60,923 nt of DNA from Clostridia bacterium (GCA_017631085.1 JAGBTY010000040.1:1-60923); one strand, 5' to 3'. Positions 38,408 through 47,424 are shown, counted from the stretch's first letter. Notes: a model not told the origin generated them from the sequence alone. A program made the numbers and translations.

Positions 38408-40695
38408 AGATACTCGAACTTAACATCATAGAATTTGGCGGTCTTAAAAACAAAAAACTTGATTTCAGCAATTCTCTCAACCTTATTCTTGGAGACAACG
38501 AATCAGGAAAAAGCACAGTAGCACGGTTTATCAAATTCATGTTTTACGGCCTTCCTCGTAAGACTCAAACAAATTTTGACAGAGATCTAGGTCTTAACCG
38601 TGATTCAAACCGAGCCGAAGGGCATCTTACCCTTACCCACAACGGAGAGGTTTATAAAATCGAACGCTCGGCTATAATGGGCGCAAGAAGACAATTTGCT
38701 GATAATGTACGTATTCTCCGTCTTCCTCTCGGTGAGGAGCTTCCGAGCTCCAAAGAGCCTTGGGAGATCTTTCTTGGAGTTGATAGTGACGTATTTGAAA
38801 GCAGCTGCTTCATACGCCAGCTACGCTGCGGAGAAATAAACGGAGAGAAAGCAGCGGGAGCAATAGAAAATATGCTCTCTTCAGCTGACGAGAGCATAGA
38901 CGTAAGCTCTACCACAGCAAAGCTTGAGGCTCTTCGAAGAACATATAGACACAAAACGGGCTCCGGAGGAAGTATTCCAAGGCTCTCCGAGGAGATCTCG
39001 GTGCTTCGCTCAAAACTGCGTACTGCAACCGAAAACTATCTTCGCCTCGGGGAACTTACCGCAAGACTTTCTGATAATACTGCTCTCCGCGACAGTATTT
39101 CGGCTGAAATCCAAAAAAGTGATATTTTAATAGAGCAAATGAAGGGCGCTGAAAGATTAAGTGAATTTTCCGAATTAAAGAATACCGAAAATGAACTTGA
39201 AGAAATTGAATCAAAACGAGATCTGCTCATCAAAGAAAACATAAGAGAGCAAAAGCTCCCATCAGCCGACCTTATAAGCACACTGAAAAGAGCCTCCGAT
39301 AACTACATCGAAGCACTCACAGACGCAAACAAAGCAAAAGAAAAGGAAAATTCTCTTCGTTCTTCTGTTCCATATGATACCGCCCTCATTATCGGTGCAA
39401 AGGAAATAGAAAAGGACGGCGGCGCGAGTGCCATAACCGACAAAGCAAAAGCGCTTAACACAAAAAAGAAAACCTCAAAGCTTGTTGCCTTTATTCTTTT
39501 GTCAATAGGTATTATGGGCGGAGCTTCGCTAGTTACCCTTTCCTTTATTTTTGCACAATCATTTATAATTTTTTTGACAAGCGCTATTGGTGTTGCTTCT
39601 GTATTTATCCCCTCGTCGATAGGACTTTTCATTCTCTCGTCCAAAAAAGCCAAAGCCAGAAATGAGCTATGTGAAAAATACGGCTGCTCATTCGATCAGC
39701 TTCCGTCGGCAATTGCTCTTTTTATGGCTGAAAAACAGAAAAAAGACAAATACGAGGAAGAGCTTCGCAGAACAGAAGAAATCTCTGCTATCTCGATGTC
39801 GCGCGCAGATGAAAAAAGGGAGATCCTCCTATCGTCACTTCGAGCTATTGGCATATCCCCGTCTGACGACATTTTAGGAGTAGCCGAGAATGAATACAAG
39901 CGCTCCACTCTGTTTCTCAATGCTCTGTCCGAGCTTCAATCAGAAATTCTCATCTTAAAGGCAAAGATCGACCACATAAAAAAAGGACTTGAGGGATACT
40001 CGGAGGAAGATCTTCGAAGAAGCATTCCTGCCGAGATTCTCGACATCGATCCCGCTGAAATGGAAAAGGCACTTCGTGTCAGAAGCTTTAACGCCAACAA
40101 ACTCTCAATTCTTGAGCGTGATATTATTGACACGACTAATAAGATCGCCGCACTTAAAGCCGTCGATTCAGATCCATTGGCAATATCGGACAGGATAACA
40201 CAACTCGAAGCCAAATACAAAGCCGACGACGAATTCTGCTCTGCTCTCGACCTTGCCATTGAGGAGATCACAAAAGCGGGTGAAGCAATACGTGCGGGAG
40301 TTGCTCCAACCATAGCAAACCGTGCAGGTGAAATGATTGACTACATAAGTGGCGGAAAATACGAAAAGCTATACGCCGACAAGAAAATGGAGCTTACGGC
40401 AGAAGATACAAACGGAAATTCTTGCGCCTCATATATGTTCAGCGGCGGAACGAAAGACTGTGTATATCTGTGCTTAAGGATCTCGCTTATGATGCAGCTT
40501 TTTGAAAACAGTATCCCTCCTCTCGTTCTTGACGAGGCATTCTCTCAACTTGACGACACAAGAGCTGAAGCCACAGTAAAGCTTCTTCATAAGCTTTCAG
40601 AGGAAGATCTACAATGCATTATATTTTCCTGTCATTCAAGAGAAGAAGAAATATGTAACCGTCTTGGATTGACCGCAAACATAATACGACTTTAA
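38404..40695 (+). CDS. yhaN: SbcC/YhaN-like SMC-type ATPase
   Basis: A 763-aa protein of RecF/SMC-like architecture: N-terminal Walker A ILGDNESGKSTVA (29-41), a long coiled-coil middle, and a C-terminal half with SGGTKDCVYLCLRISLMM (signature-like) and IPPLVLDEAFSQLDD (Walker B). Two transmembrane helices (about 360-415) interrupt the coiled coil, as in Bacillus YhaN, so the complex is membrane-associated. It is translationally coupled to yhaO (ATGA overlap). The likely role is DNA-end processing or repair at the membrane. Confidence 0.85.
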   Translation: MKILELNIIEFGGLKNKKLDFSNSLNLILGDNESGKSTVARFIKFMFYGLPRKTQTNFDRDLGLNRDSNRAEGHLTLTHNGEVYKIERSAIMGARRQFADNVRILRLPLGEELPSSKEPWEIFLGVDSDVFESSCFIRQLRCGEINGEKAAGAIENMLSSADESIDVSSTTAKLEALRRTYRHKTGSGGSIPRLSEEISVLRSKLRTATENYLRLGELTARLSDNTALRDSISAEIQKSDILIEQMKGAERLSEFSELKNTENELEEIESKRDLLIKENIREQKLPSADLISTLKRASDNYIEALTDANKAKEKENSLRSSVPYDTALIIGAKEIEKDGGASAITDKAKALNTKKKTSKLVAFILLSIGIMGGASLVTLSFIFAQSFIIFLTSAIGVASVFIPSSIGLFILSSKKAKARNELCEKYGCSFDQLPSAIALFMAEKQKKDKYEEELRRTEEISAISMSRADEKREILLSSLRAIGISPSDDILGVAENEYKRSTLFLNALSELQSEILILKAKIDHIKKGLEGYSEEDLRRSIPAEILDIDPAEMEKALRVRSFNANKLSILERDIIDTTNKIAALKAVDSDPLAISDRITQLEAKYKADDEFCSALDLAIEEITKAGEAIRAGVAPTIANRAGEMIDYISGGKYEKLYADKKMELTAEDTNGNSCASYMFSGGTKDCVYLCLRISLMMQLFENSIPPLVLDEAFSQLDDTRAEATVKLLHKLSEEDLQCIIFSCHSREEEICNRLGLTANIIRL

Positions 40696-40706
40696 TAAAA
40701 ACAAAA

Positions 40707-40746
40707 TAAAAACGGTCGATAACTTTTAGTTACCGACCGTTTTTAT
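40707..40746. terminator. Bidirectional terminator between yhaN and secG
   Basis: AAAACGGTCGATAAC pairs with GTTACCGACCGTTTT (one mismatch), with A and T runs on both sides. Confidence 0.85.
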
Positions 40747-40757
40747 TATTTTGTTGC

Positions 40758-40997
40758 TTATACTGCTGCAACTACGTAAAGAACTACTACAAGAACCACA
40801 AACACACATGCAAGAGCTGTGGTAAGCTTCGAAAGCATCTTGTCTCTTGTGTGGCTCTTTCCCTTTGCAAAGAAAGTCTCTGCCGCACCTGCAATAGCTC
40901 CCGAAAGACGCTTATCCTTGCCCGACTGCATAAGCACGCACACGACAAGAATTGCAGCCATTACTATCAAGATTATACCAAGAATAGTCTCAAGCAT
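40758..40997 (-). CDS. secG: Preprotein translocase subunit SecG
   Basis: A 79-aa two-helix membrane protein. The first helix, ILGIILIVMAAILVVCVLMQ, is followed by the conserved SGKDKRLSGAIAGAAETFF loop and a second helix near the C-terminus. It is the accessory subunit of the SecYEG channel. GGAGGT lies upstream of the ATG. Confidence 0.93.
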   Translation of the reverse strand: MLETILGIILIVMAAILVVCVLMQSGKDKRLSGAIAGAAETFFAKGKSHTRDKMLSKLTTALACVFVVLVVVLYVVAAV

Positions 40998-41059
40998 TAT
41001 CTATACCTCCGATAATTTATCATTATACTTCTCGGACCAAAAAGGTCATTAACATTAAC

Positions 41060-41088
41060 ATTGTACCACAGTATAAAATAAAAATCAA
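41060..41088 (-). promoter_or_regulatory. Promoter of secG
   Basis: On the minus strand TTGATT (41088-41083), a 17-bp spacer and TACAAT (41065-41060) with an extended TGG. Confidence 0.65.
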
Positions 41089-41126
41089 GAGTTTTTTTCA
41101 TTTTTTTTACTTTTTTAAAAAATCTC

Positions 41127-41174
41127 TTGACAAAACTCTTATGCAAATGTATAATATTTGAGAATAATTCTCAA
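41127..41174 (+). promoter_or_regulatory. Promoter and Fur/Zur box of the zinc operon
   Basis: TTGACA (41127-41132), a 17-bp spacer and TATAAT (41150-41155). The perfect palindrome TTGAGAATAATTCTCAA (41158-41174) covers the predicted start site; its core TGAGAAT-A-ATTCTCA has the 7-1-7 layout of Fur-family boxes. This predicts autorepression of the whole zur-znu operon by the first gene's product. Confidence 0.85.
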
Positions 41175-41187
41175 TTTGGAGCAGGGT

Positions 41188-41616
41188 ATGGCAGAATATA
41201 TTACAGAACAAAAAACGATGCTACTGACCTTTCTTAAATCAAATCACGACAATGCGTTTACTGTTGATGAGCTTACAGTGGCAATGAATTCTTCTTACGG
41301 AGGCAAAGCCCCCGGCAAAAGCACAATCTACCGCTTGATAACAAGACTTTCTGACGACGGCATCGTAAAAAAATTTGCAAAAACGGGAAGCCGTTGCTTT
41401 GTATATCAAATAGTTGGTGAAGGAGATTGCCACAACCACCTTCACCTTAAATGCCTTGATTGCGGAAAGCTTATCCATCTTGACGAGGAGATCTCGGAAG
41501 AGCTTCTTGATAAAGTAAAAATGATAAACGATTTTTCGGTAAACGAGGACGAGACCGTTCTTCTCGGCAAATGCGCCGAATGTAAGATATATAATCAAAA
41601 AAAGGAAAACAAATGA
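41188..41616 (+). CDS. zur: Fur-family metalloregulator, probably Zur
   Basis: A 142-aa repressor. The winged-helix N-terminus has STIYRLITRLSDDGIVKKF; the metal site includes CHNHLHLKCLDCGKLIHLD. Two structural CxxC pairs are Cys89/Cys92 and Cys129/Cys132. It is co-transcribed with a zinc ABC importer, which makes Zur the best call over Fur or PerR. The start is ATG 41188; the upstream frame begins inside the operator. Its stop overlaps the znuA start (ATGA). Confidence 0.85.
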   Translation: MAEYITEQKTMLLTFLKSNHDNAFTVDELTVAMNSSYGGKAPGKSTIYRLITRLSDDGIVKKFAKTGSRCFVYQIVGEGDCHNHLHLKCLDCGKLIHLDEEISEELLDKVKMINDFSVNEDETVLLGKCAECKIYNQKKENK

Positions 41617-42587
41617 AAAAGAAAATAATATCAGTTTTTATAGCCCTCGCCCTTATACTTTCTTGCCTATTCCTCCTTCTCTCTTGCGGGAACGAAAACG
41701 GTAAGGATAACGGCAAGATCAATATAGTATGCTCCATATTCCCGCTTTACGATTGGGTCTCAAACATCGTAGGAGAATCGAATAACGTAGATGTTTCACT
41801 TCTTGTATCGGGAGGCGGTGACCTTCATAGCTATGATCCAACAGCGGCGGATATCATAAAGCTCATTGACTGCGATATAGTGGTTTACGTAGGTGGTGAA
41901 TCGGATGCATGGCTTACTGAAGCCTTGAGCAAAAATCCAAGCGATAAACGCCAAGAAATCTCTCTCATAGATTACGATTCGATAACCAAAATGGCAGTTT
42001 CCGACGAATATATTCTCGGTAACGATCTTGAGCACGACCACGATCATGACCACGAAAAACAAATAGACGAGCATATCTGGCTGTCACTAAAAAATGCAGA
42101 AACCACTGCAGGTATTATATGCGATGCTGTTTCAGATCTTGACAAGGAAAACGCTGATATCTACGAATCAAATCTTGAACGTTATACGTCAGAGCTTTCC
42201 AAATTGCATAAAAGCATAACAGTACCAAAGGATATCTCTCCCCTTATATTTGCCGACCGATTCCCATTCGTTTACCTTTTCGGCGATTATAATATACCTT
42301 ATTACGCCGCTTTCAGCGGATGCACGACAGATGTTGACGCTTCCCCCGAAACAAGAGTCAGACTTGCATCTCTTGCGGACGAGCTTTCGGCTGAATACAT
42401 TTTTGTAACCGAATCCCCGTCCTCACCTCTTGCAGAAACGGTAATAGAAACGACCAAAAACAAAAACGCGAAAATTCTTGTTCTTGATTCAATGCAATCG
42501 GTAACTCGCAAGGATATCGAAAACGGTGTAAGTTATATATCGGTTATGAAAGACAATCTTAAAATATTGGCTTCTGCTATTGAATAA
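41613..42587 (+). CDS. znuA: Zinc ABC transporter substrate-binding lipoprotein
   Basis: A 324-aa cluster A-I binding protein with lipobox Cys25 (LLLSC). VCSIFPLYDWVSNIVG begins the mature fold. GGDLHSYDP carries the first metal His (His73), a His/Asp-rich flexible loop (HDHDHDHE, about 141-148) follows, then DEHIWLS with a second His. The third His of typical ZnuA is not obvious: FADRFPFVYLFGDYNI stands where FH..Y is common, so zinc may be held by a variant site. First transport gene of the operon. Confidence 0.88.
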   Translation: MKKKIISVFIALALILSCLFLLLSCGNENGKDNGKINIVCSIFPLYDWVSNIVGESNNVDVSLLVSGGGDLHSYDPTAADIIKLIDCDIVVYVGGESDAWLTEALSKNPSDKRQEISLIDYDSITKMAVSDEYILGNDLEHDHDHDHEKQIDEHIWLSLKNAETTAGIICDAVSDLDKENADIYESNLERYTSELSKLHKSITVPKDISPLIFADRFPFVYLFGDYNIPYYAAFSGCTTDVDASPETRVRLASLADELSAEYIFVTESPSSPLAETVIETTKNKNAKILVLDSMQSVTRKDIENGVSYISVMKDNLKILASAIE

Positions 42588-42616
42588 CAGAAAACAACTT
42601 GAAAGGATATTCATTA

Positions 42617-43333
42617 ATGTCACAGATAATATGTCGCGATCTTTCCCTCTCCTATAACGGAAAAACCGTCAGCGAAGGCGTAAGCTTCACAGTAGAAGCG
42701 GGAGATTATCTTTGTATAGTAGGAGACAACGGCTCTGGAAAGACCACTCTTATGAAGGCAATACTTGGACTCAAGCTCCCTGACAAGGGAGAAATACTAT
42801 TCGATAAGGAAAGCAGGGTGCGTGCAGGAGACATAGGTTATCTTCCGCAACAGACTGAAAGCTCCAAGGATCTACCTGCCTCGGTATACGAAACAGTTCT
42901 ATCGGGATTCTCGGGAAAAATGGGACTTCGTCCTTTCCATACAAAAGCCGAACGAGAAGAAGCACGTAAAAACATGGAGCGCATGGGCGTTCTGCATCTT
43001 GAAAAAAAATCCTTTTCCGAGCTTTCGGGAGGACAGAGACAACGCGTCCTTTTGGCAAGAGCCTTGTGCGCCGCTTCAAAGATACTTCTTCTTGACGAAC
43101 CCGTGTCGGGACTCGATCCAAATGCCGCAGCAGATATGTATTCGGTAATACAAGACCTGAATAAAAATCTGGGAATTACCGTAATTATGATAACACACGA
43201 TATTGAAGCAGTTGTCCGCTATTCCTCCAAGGTGCTTCGCATGGGCACCGTTCCAACTTTTTTTGGATCTGCAGAAGAATATGAACATAACAGCTTCCAT
43301 TCAGAAAATGATGAGGAGGACAAAAATGTTTAA
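42617..43333 (+). CDS. znuC: Zinc ABC transporter ATP-binding protein
   Basis: A 238-aa ATPase: Walker A GDNGSGKTT, Q-loop YLPQQTES, signature LSGGQRQRV, Walker B ILLLDEPVSGLDP and H-loop ITHDIEAV. The length and the metal-transport context fit ZnuC. ATG 42617 lies behind AAAGGA. The 3' end overlaps znuB by 8 bp. Confidence 0.9.
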   Translation: MSQIICRDLSLSYNGKTVSEGVSFTVEAGDYLCIVGDNGSGKTTLMKAILGLKLPDKGEILFDKESRVRAGDIGYLPQQTESSKDLPASVYETVLSGFSGKMGLRPFHTKAEREEARKNMERMGVLHLEKKSFSELSGGQRQRVLLARALCAASKILLLDEPVSGLDPNAAADMYSVIQDLNKNLGITVIMITHDIEAVVRYSSKVLRMGTVPTFFGSAEEYEHNSFHSENDEEDKNV

Positions 43334-44162
43334 AACTCTTGCCTCTTATTTTTCTTATGACTTCGTAAGGTATGCCCTCATTGTCGGAGTACTTATCTCG
43401 CTTTGTGCCGCTCTTTTTGGAGTTATACTCGTTCTCAAGAGATTTTCATTTATTGGAGACGGACTTTCCCACGTTGCTTTTGGTGCTCTTGCGGTAGCAT
43501 CGGTGACGGGGCTTACAAACAATATGCTTATTATCATGCCAACCACCGTGATCGCAGCGATCCTGCTTCTCAAAACAGGACAGCATACCAAAATAAAAGG
43601 AGATGCCGCAATCGCAATGATATCGGTAAGCGCCCTCGCTCTCGGATATCTTATTTTGAACGTTTTTTCCTCCTCGGCAAACGTGGCGGGTGACGTCTGC
43701 AGTACCCTGTTCGGCTCTTTCGCAATACTGACTCTCTCGGCCACAGACACCATTCTTTGTCTTGGAGTATCGATTGCAGTTATAGTCTTCTTCGTTCTGT
43801 TTTATAATAAGATCTTTCTTGTTACTTTTGACGAGGATTTCGCCGAGGCAACCGGGGTCAAAACCCCACTCTACAATCTTCTTATCGCTATATTTACCGC
43901 AATAATCATAGCTCTTGCCATGAATCTGGTGGGCTCACTTCTCATTTCCGCGCTTATTATTTTCCCCGCGCTTTCGGCAATGAGAGTGTGCAAAAGCTTC
44001 AAGGGTGTTATAATCACCTCCGGATTGCTTTCAGTAATAGCGACTACCGTCGGAATACTGGCGGCAATCCTGCTCTCGACCCCCGTGGGAGCTACCATAG
44101 TTGCCACAGACCTCTTGGCATTTCTGTTGTTTTTCATTGTGGGGAAGATAATCAAAGCTTAA
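43326..44162 (+). CDS. znuB: Zinc ABC transporter permease
   Basis: A 278-aa ABC-3 family permease with about eight helices. Family features are FSFIGDGLSHVAFGALAV near the N-terminus and FAEATGVKTPLYNLL, then SLLISALIIFPALSAMRV. It forms the membrane channel with ZnuC. ATG 43326 follows GAGGAGGAC; the frame overlaps znuC. Confidence 0.9.
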   Translation: MFKTLASYFSYDFVRYALIVGVLISLCAALFGVILVLKRFSFIGDGLSHVAFGALAVASVTGLTNNMLIIMPTTVIAAILLLKTGQHTKIKGDAAIAMISVSALALGYLILNVFSSSANVAGDVCSTLFGSFAILTLSATDTILCLGVSIAVIVFFVLFYNKIFLVTFDEDFAEATGVKTPLYNLLIAIFTAIIIALAMNLVGSLLISALIIFPALSAMRVCKSFKGVIITSGLLSVIATTVGILAAILLSTPVGATIVATDLLAFLLFFIVGKIIKA

Positions 44163-44185
44163 TTTTAAAATAATCACATAAATAG

Positions 44186-44221
44186 AAAAACATCGAACAG
44201 CAAAAACTGTTCGATGTTTTT
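44186..44221. terminator. Bidirectional terminator after znuB
   Basis: AAAAACATCGAACAG (44186-44200), loop CAAAAA and CTGTTCGATGTTTTT (44207-44221). Strong in both directions, it can stop the znu operon and the candidate minus-strand RNA. Confidence 0.88.
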
Positions 44222-44400
44222 CGTAAGACCCACCGAGCCGTGTGATCCGATAGAGAAAACCCTGTATGCCAGGGTGGTGTCCTATCTCATGCTTTACTGC
44301 TCCCAGCGTCCTGCATTTCCCGTCGAGACAAGTCAATCGAGGGGAAAGAGGGAGGTCTGCAAACCGCAGTCGAATTTTTTCGGACTCCAATTCAAAATTG
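44222..44400 (-). ncRNA. Candidate structured RNA, family not assigned
   Basis: The 315-bp gap between znuB and the DUF1292 gene has no credible ORF but strong nested pairing. AGACC (about 44226-44230) pairs with GGTCT (44354-44358) as a closing stem. GATAG (44249-44253) pairs with CTATC (44282-44286) around an ACCCTG/CAGGGT hairpin. TTTCCC (44316-44321) pairs with GGGAAA (44342-44347) around TCGA/TCGA. Outside the closing stem CTGC...GCAG forms another hairpin. Local GC is higher than in the flanks. The minus strand is favoured: a weak -10 (TATAAA, 44412-44407) lies upstream and the terminator at 44186 downstream. raiA or 6S RNA are the families to test. Confidence 0.5.
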
Positions 44401-44477
44401 TAGGTTTTTATACAAGATCATCACGCGAACGGCAGGAAAAATTCACTTTTATAGACCGCTAATCTTTCAGCAAAAGC

Positions 44478-44768
44478 TTATGCGTCGTAATCTATCTCCT
44501 GTGAAAAGAGATCGTCGAAATAGTCTGCTATGTCGTCAAGCTCGTCGTCATCGTCAACGCTTACGAGAACTTCCTCTCCGTTTTCTTTAACAAGCTTCAA
44601 AATAACGTATTCGCATACGTCTTCGTTAGCACCATCGTCTTCTACAGGGATCATTGCAAGATAGATCTGACCGTTTCTCTCACACTGTCCTGCAAGCTCG
44701 AATTCTATGTCGTTTCCGTCTTCATCGGTAAGTGTAAAATAATCGTTTTCGAAAATATTGTCTTCCAT
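44478..44768 (-). CDS. DUF1292 protein (YrzB-like)
   Basis: A 96-aa very acidic protein. FTLTDEDGNDIEFELAG and YLAMIPVED are the DUF1292 core, a conserved small Firmicutes family of unknown function, often near cell-wall and RNA-modification genes. The C-terminus, DIADYFDDLFSQ, is also typical. GGAG precedes the ATG. Confidence 0.9.
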   Translation of the reverse strand: MEDNIFENDYFTLTDEDGNDIEFELAGQCERNGQIYLAMIPVEDDGANEDVCEYVILKLVKENGEEVLVSVDDDDELDDIADYFDDLFSQEIDYDA

Positions 44769-44802
44769 TTTTAATCTCCTTATTCTTTTTTACTGTATAT
44801 TT

Positions 44803-44831
44803 ATTTTATAACAAAATCGTCTGTATGTCAA
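44803..44831 (-). promoter_or_regulatory. Promoter of the DUF1292 gene
   Basis: On the minus strand TTGACA (44831-44826), a 17-bp spacer and TAAAAT (44808-44803). It lies between hemW and the DUF1292 gene. Confidence 0.65.
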
Positions 44832-44849
44832 TAACTTTTTAAAAAGAAA

Positions 44850-45971
44850 TTAAGCATCGATAAGCTCGGAAAGAATATAGTTACTAACAAAAAATCCCTT
44901 GTCTGTAAATTTGATACGTCCGTCCGTCATCGACATAAAGTCTCCGTCTATGTATGATCGAACATTGGGATGCTCTGATAAAAAATCTACTCCAAATCGA
45001 GATTTGAAGTCACCAAGATCCAGCCCTTTTGCAAGTCGGAGAGAAAGCATAACGTATTCGTCACGCTGCTCGGTCTCTGACGATCTGTAACGCTCAGCTA
45101 CAATGTCTTTACCAGCTAAAAAGCCCTCCATATCTCGCGAATTGCCAAAACGCTCCCCACCAAAAAAGGAGTGTGCGGCAACACCAAACCCGAGGTATTC
45201 TTCTCCGCTCCAATATTTAAGATTATGCTTTGACTCCATGCCCTTATGCGAAAAATTGCTTATTTCGTATTTTTCATATCCCCTGTCATGCAAAAACGAC
45301 GATAACAAAAGATACATCTCCGCCTGTTCTTCTTCGTCGGGAAGAGAGAGAGAATCGACTTTTTCAAAAAACGGAGTTCCTTCTTCTATCTTCAAGCCGT
45401 ACGCAGAAATATGTTCCGGACAAAGAGATGTAAGCTCTTCGAGAGAACGTTTAAAGGAAGAAATGCTCTGTGAAGGAAGAGCATACATAAGATCTGCGCT
45501 TATATTTGAAAATCCAGCTCTTCTTGCTGCCTCAAAAGTTGACAAAAAGTCAGAGTAACTGTGTGCCCTTCCAAGAATACGAAGCTCCTCGTCAGAGGTG
45601 CTTTGAAGCCCTATGCTCATTCTGTTGAAACCAAGAACATGGAGCGAAGAAATATATTCAGCCGTGCACGAAGCGGGATTACATTCACAGCTTACTTCTA
45701 CATTCTTCGCAATATGATATTTTTTCCATATGCTTTCAAATATTTTTTCAAAAAGCTCTATTGGAAGAAGCGTTGGCGTTCCACCTCCAAAATATATTGT
45801 ATCCACTGTGTGATCCGACGCATCTTTCGCATACGCCTCAAGTCTGCGGCAAAGCTCGGATACGTAGAGGGACATGTCCTCTTCCCTTTTAGGAAAAGAA
45901 CAAAAGTCACAATAGTTGCATTTCCTCAAGCAAAAAGGTATATGAAGGTAAATTCCAAGAGATCTGTCCAT
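44850..45971 (-). CDS. hemW: Radical SAM heme chaperone HemW
   Basis: A 373-aa radical SAM protein. YLHIPFCLRKCNYCDFCSF carries the 4Fe-4S cluster cysteines Cys14, Cys18 and Cys21. TIYFGGGTPTLLP, EVSCECNPAS and FNRMSIGLQS follow in order, and HNLKYWSGEEYLGFGVAAHS marks the HemN/HemW C-terminal region. The HNxxYW motif is that of HemW, formerly annotated as oxygen-independent coproporphyrinogen oxidase; the enzyme delivers heme to target proteins. Confidence 0.9.
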   Translation of the reverse strand: MDRSLGIYLHIPFCLRKCNYCDFCSFPKREEDMSLYVSELCRRLEAYAKDASDHTVDTIYFGGGTPTLLPIELFEKIFESIWKKYHIAKNVEVSCECNPASCTAEYISSLHVLGFNRMSIGLQSTSDEELRILGRAHSYSDFLSTFEAARRAGFSNISADLMYALPSQSISSFKRSLEELTSLCPEHISAYGLKIEEGTPFFEKVDSLSLPDEEEQAEMYLLLSSFLHDRGYEKYEISNFSHKGMESKHNLKYWSGEEYLGFGVAAHSFFGGERFGNSRDMEGFLAGKDIVAERYRSSETEQRDEYVMLSLRLAKGLDLGDFKSRFGVDFLSEHPNVRSYIDGDFMSMTDGRIKFTDKGFFVSNYILSELIDA

Positions 45972-46040
45972 AATTCTCCTCGCACAAGTATTTTTTCATA
46001 TATAGTATAACATACATTAAGCAAATTTCGCAAGAAAATA

Positions 46041-46069
46041 TTGCAATTTTTTTTTGAATGTGGTATACT
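46041..46069 (+). promoter_or_regulatory. Promoter of the GT87-like/SGNH operon
   Basis: TTGCAA (46041-46046), a 17-bp spacer and TATACT (46064-46069) with an extended TGG. Confidence 0.7.
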
Positions 46070-46131
46070 ATATTTGATTTTAGAAAAAACTTACTTTTAT
46101 TTAAATATTTAAAAACTTAGGAGGAGTTTCT

Positions 46132-47424
46132 TTGAAACACATAAAAAACACTGTAGGATTTGTAAAAAGAAAATTAATTGAACCAAATCCCATTGCAGGA
46201 ATATTCGCTTTAACTGTTTCTATAAGCGCACTTATATATTTTATTATTTACCTTATTGTAGGAAACGGATCCTTTGTAGATATTTTCTTTGCCCGAGGCG
46301 AAGATAGGTTCATGGACTTCTTCAATTCAATAAGAGACGCATCTCAAGGAAGTGCTGTTTATACCGAACGCGAGGTCATATATCCTCCGATGGCAAATCT
46401 CATATTTCTCATTATGTCACGGTTCACTCCCGTTATGTACAACAACACGGGAAAGTTTTTTGGCAACCATCTTAAGTGGGGGGATCATGCATCGGCAACG
46501 ATAATCGCCTTCTTCTTCTTCACACTCTGTACCCTTATTCTGTTTTATACAATATTCAAGCTGACTAAGGGAACAGAAAATCAACGCTTCGCTTTCGCTC
46601 TTGTGGCTGTTTTTAGCACTCCTTTACTCTACATGATCGAACGAGGAAACATTATTATTTTATGTCTCATTTCACTTGTTATTTATGCAGGAACATATAA
46701 TAGCCAAAGCCGTTTTCATAGAGAGCTTGGACTTATAGCTTTAGCCTTTTCCTTCTCACTCAAGCTTTATCCTGTAATTTTCGGATGGTTTTTGTTGGTG
46801 GACAAGCGATTCAAGGACGCTATTCGATGCTTCATTTATGGAATGATAATGCTCATCGTTCCCTCCTTCTTCTTCGGAGGTCCGTCGTGTCTCGTTTGGG
46901 TTTTCGCGAATATTCTTGGTTTTTCGAGTTCAGGCGGCACAGGCGCAAGTGCTCTTGGCATAATTGCAGCATACGCACACATTCCCGAAAAAATTGCTAC
47001 ACTTCTAGCATACGGCTGGTGCCTTGTTTGCGGTCTTTGCCTTGTGATCTCGCCATACGTTCATAAAGACAGATGGAAATCATGGCTTTTAGGTACTTTA
47101 CTTATTCTTGCTGTTCCCTCGCTTACAGGAATTTATAGCTGGGCGTTTATTATAATTCCATTGATCCTTCTTGGTAACCAAACAGTAGACCAAAAACTTG
47201 AAAAGAAAAACTGCGCATACTTCATTCTTATGCTCATACCCTTCCTGCTCATTCCCGGCAGACTTATCGGAGCGGTATCCAACAACCAGATCTTAGCATA
47301 TATTTTCACAGCTGCTCTTTCAATATTCCTTGTAATAGACACGCTTCTCCGTTTTAAAGATTCTATAAAAGAAAGTAAAGCTCAAGGATTGGGACTTATA
47401 AAATATTTTAAATCAAAAATTTGA
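46132..47424 (+). CDS. Polytopic membrane glycosyltransferase, GT87/DUF2029-like
   Basis: A 430-aa protein with about ten membrane helices. An extracytoplasmic loop holds GEDRFMDFFNSIRDA, with an Asp expected in catalysis; EVIYPPMANLIFLIM and FSLKLYPVIFGWFLL are typical GT87/DUF2029 motifs. Such enzymes transfer mannose or arabinose from a lipid-linked donor to surface glycans. It starts at TTG 46132 with AGGAGGAG 5-6 nt upstream. It is co-transcribed with an SGNH hydrolase 10 bp downstream, so the two may decorate the same surface polymer. Confidence 0.78.
   Translation: MKHIKNTVGFVKRKLIEPNPIAGIFALTVSISALIYFIIYLIVGNGSFVDIFFARGEDRFMDFFNSIRDASQGSAVYTEREVIYPPMANLIFLIMSRFTPVMYNNTGKFFGNHLKWGDHASATIIAFFFFTLCTLILFYTIFKLTKGTENQRFAFALVAVFSTPLLYMIERGNIIILCLISLVIYAGTYNSQSRFHRELGLIALAFSFSLKLYPVIFGWFLLVDKRFKDAIRCFIYGMIMLIVPSFFFGGPSCLVWVFANILGFSSSGGTGASALGIIAAYAHIPEKIATLLAYGWCLVCGLCLVISPYVHKDRWKSWLLGTLLILAVPSLTGIYSWAFIIIPLILLGNQTVDQKLEKKNCAYFILMLIPFLLIPGRLIGAVSNNQILAYIFTAALSIFLVIDTLLRFKDSIKESKAQGLGLIKYFKSKI

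Noticed and set aside
44222..44400. Identification of the structured RNA as tmRNA, RNase P RNA or SRP RNA
   Set aside because: It is too short and lacks the tmRNA tag and tRNA-like ends, the RNase P core GAGGAAAGTCC and the SRP GGAAGCAGCC motif.
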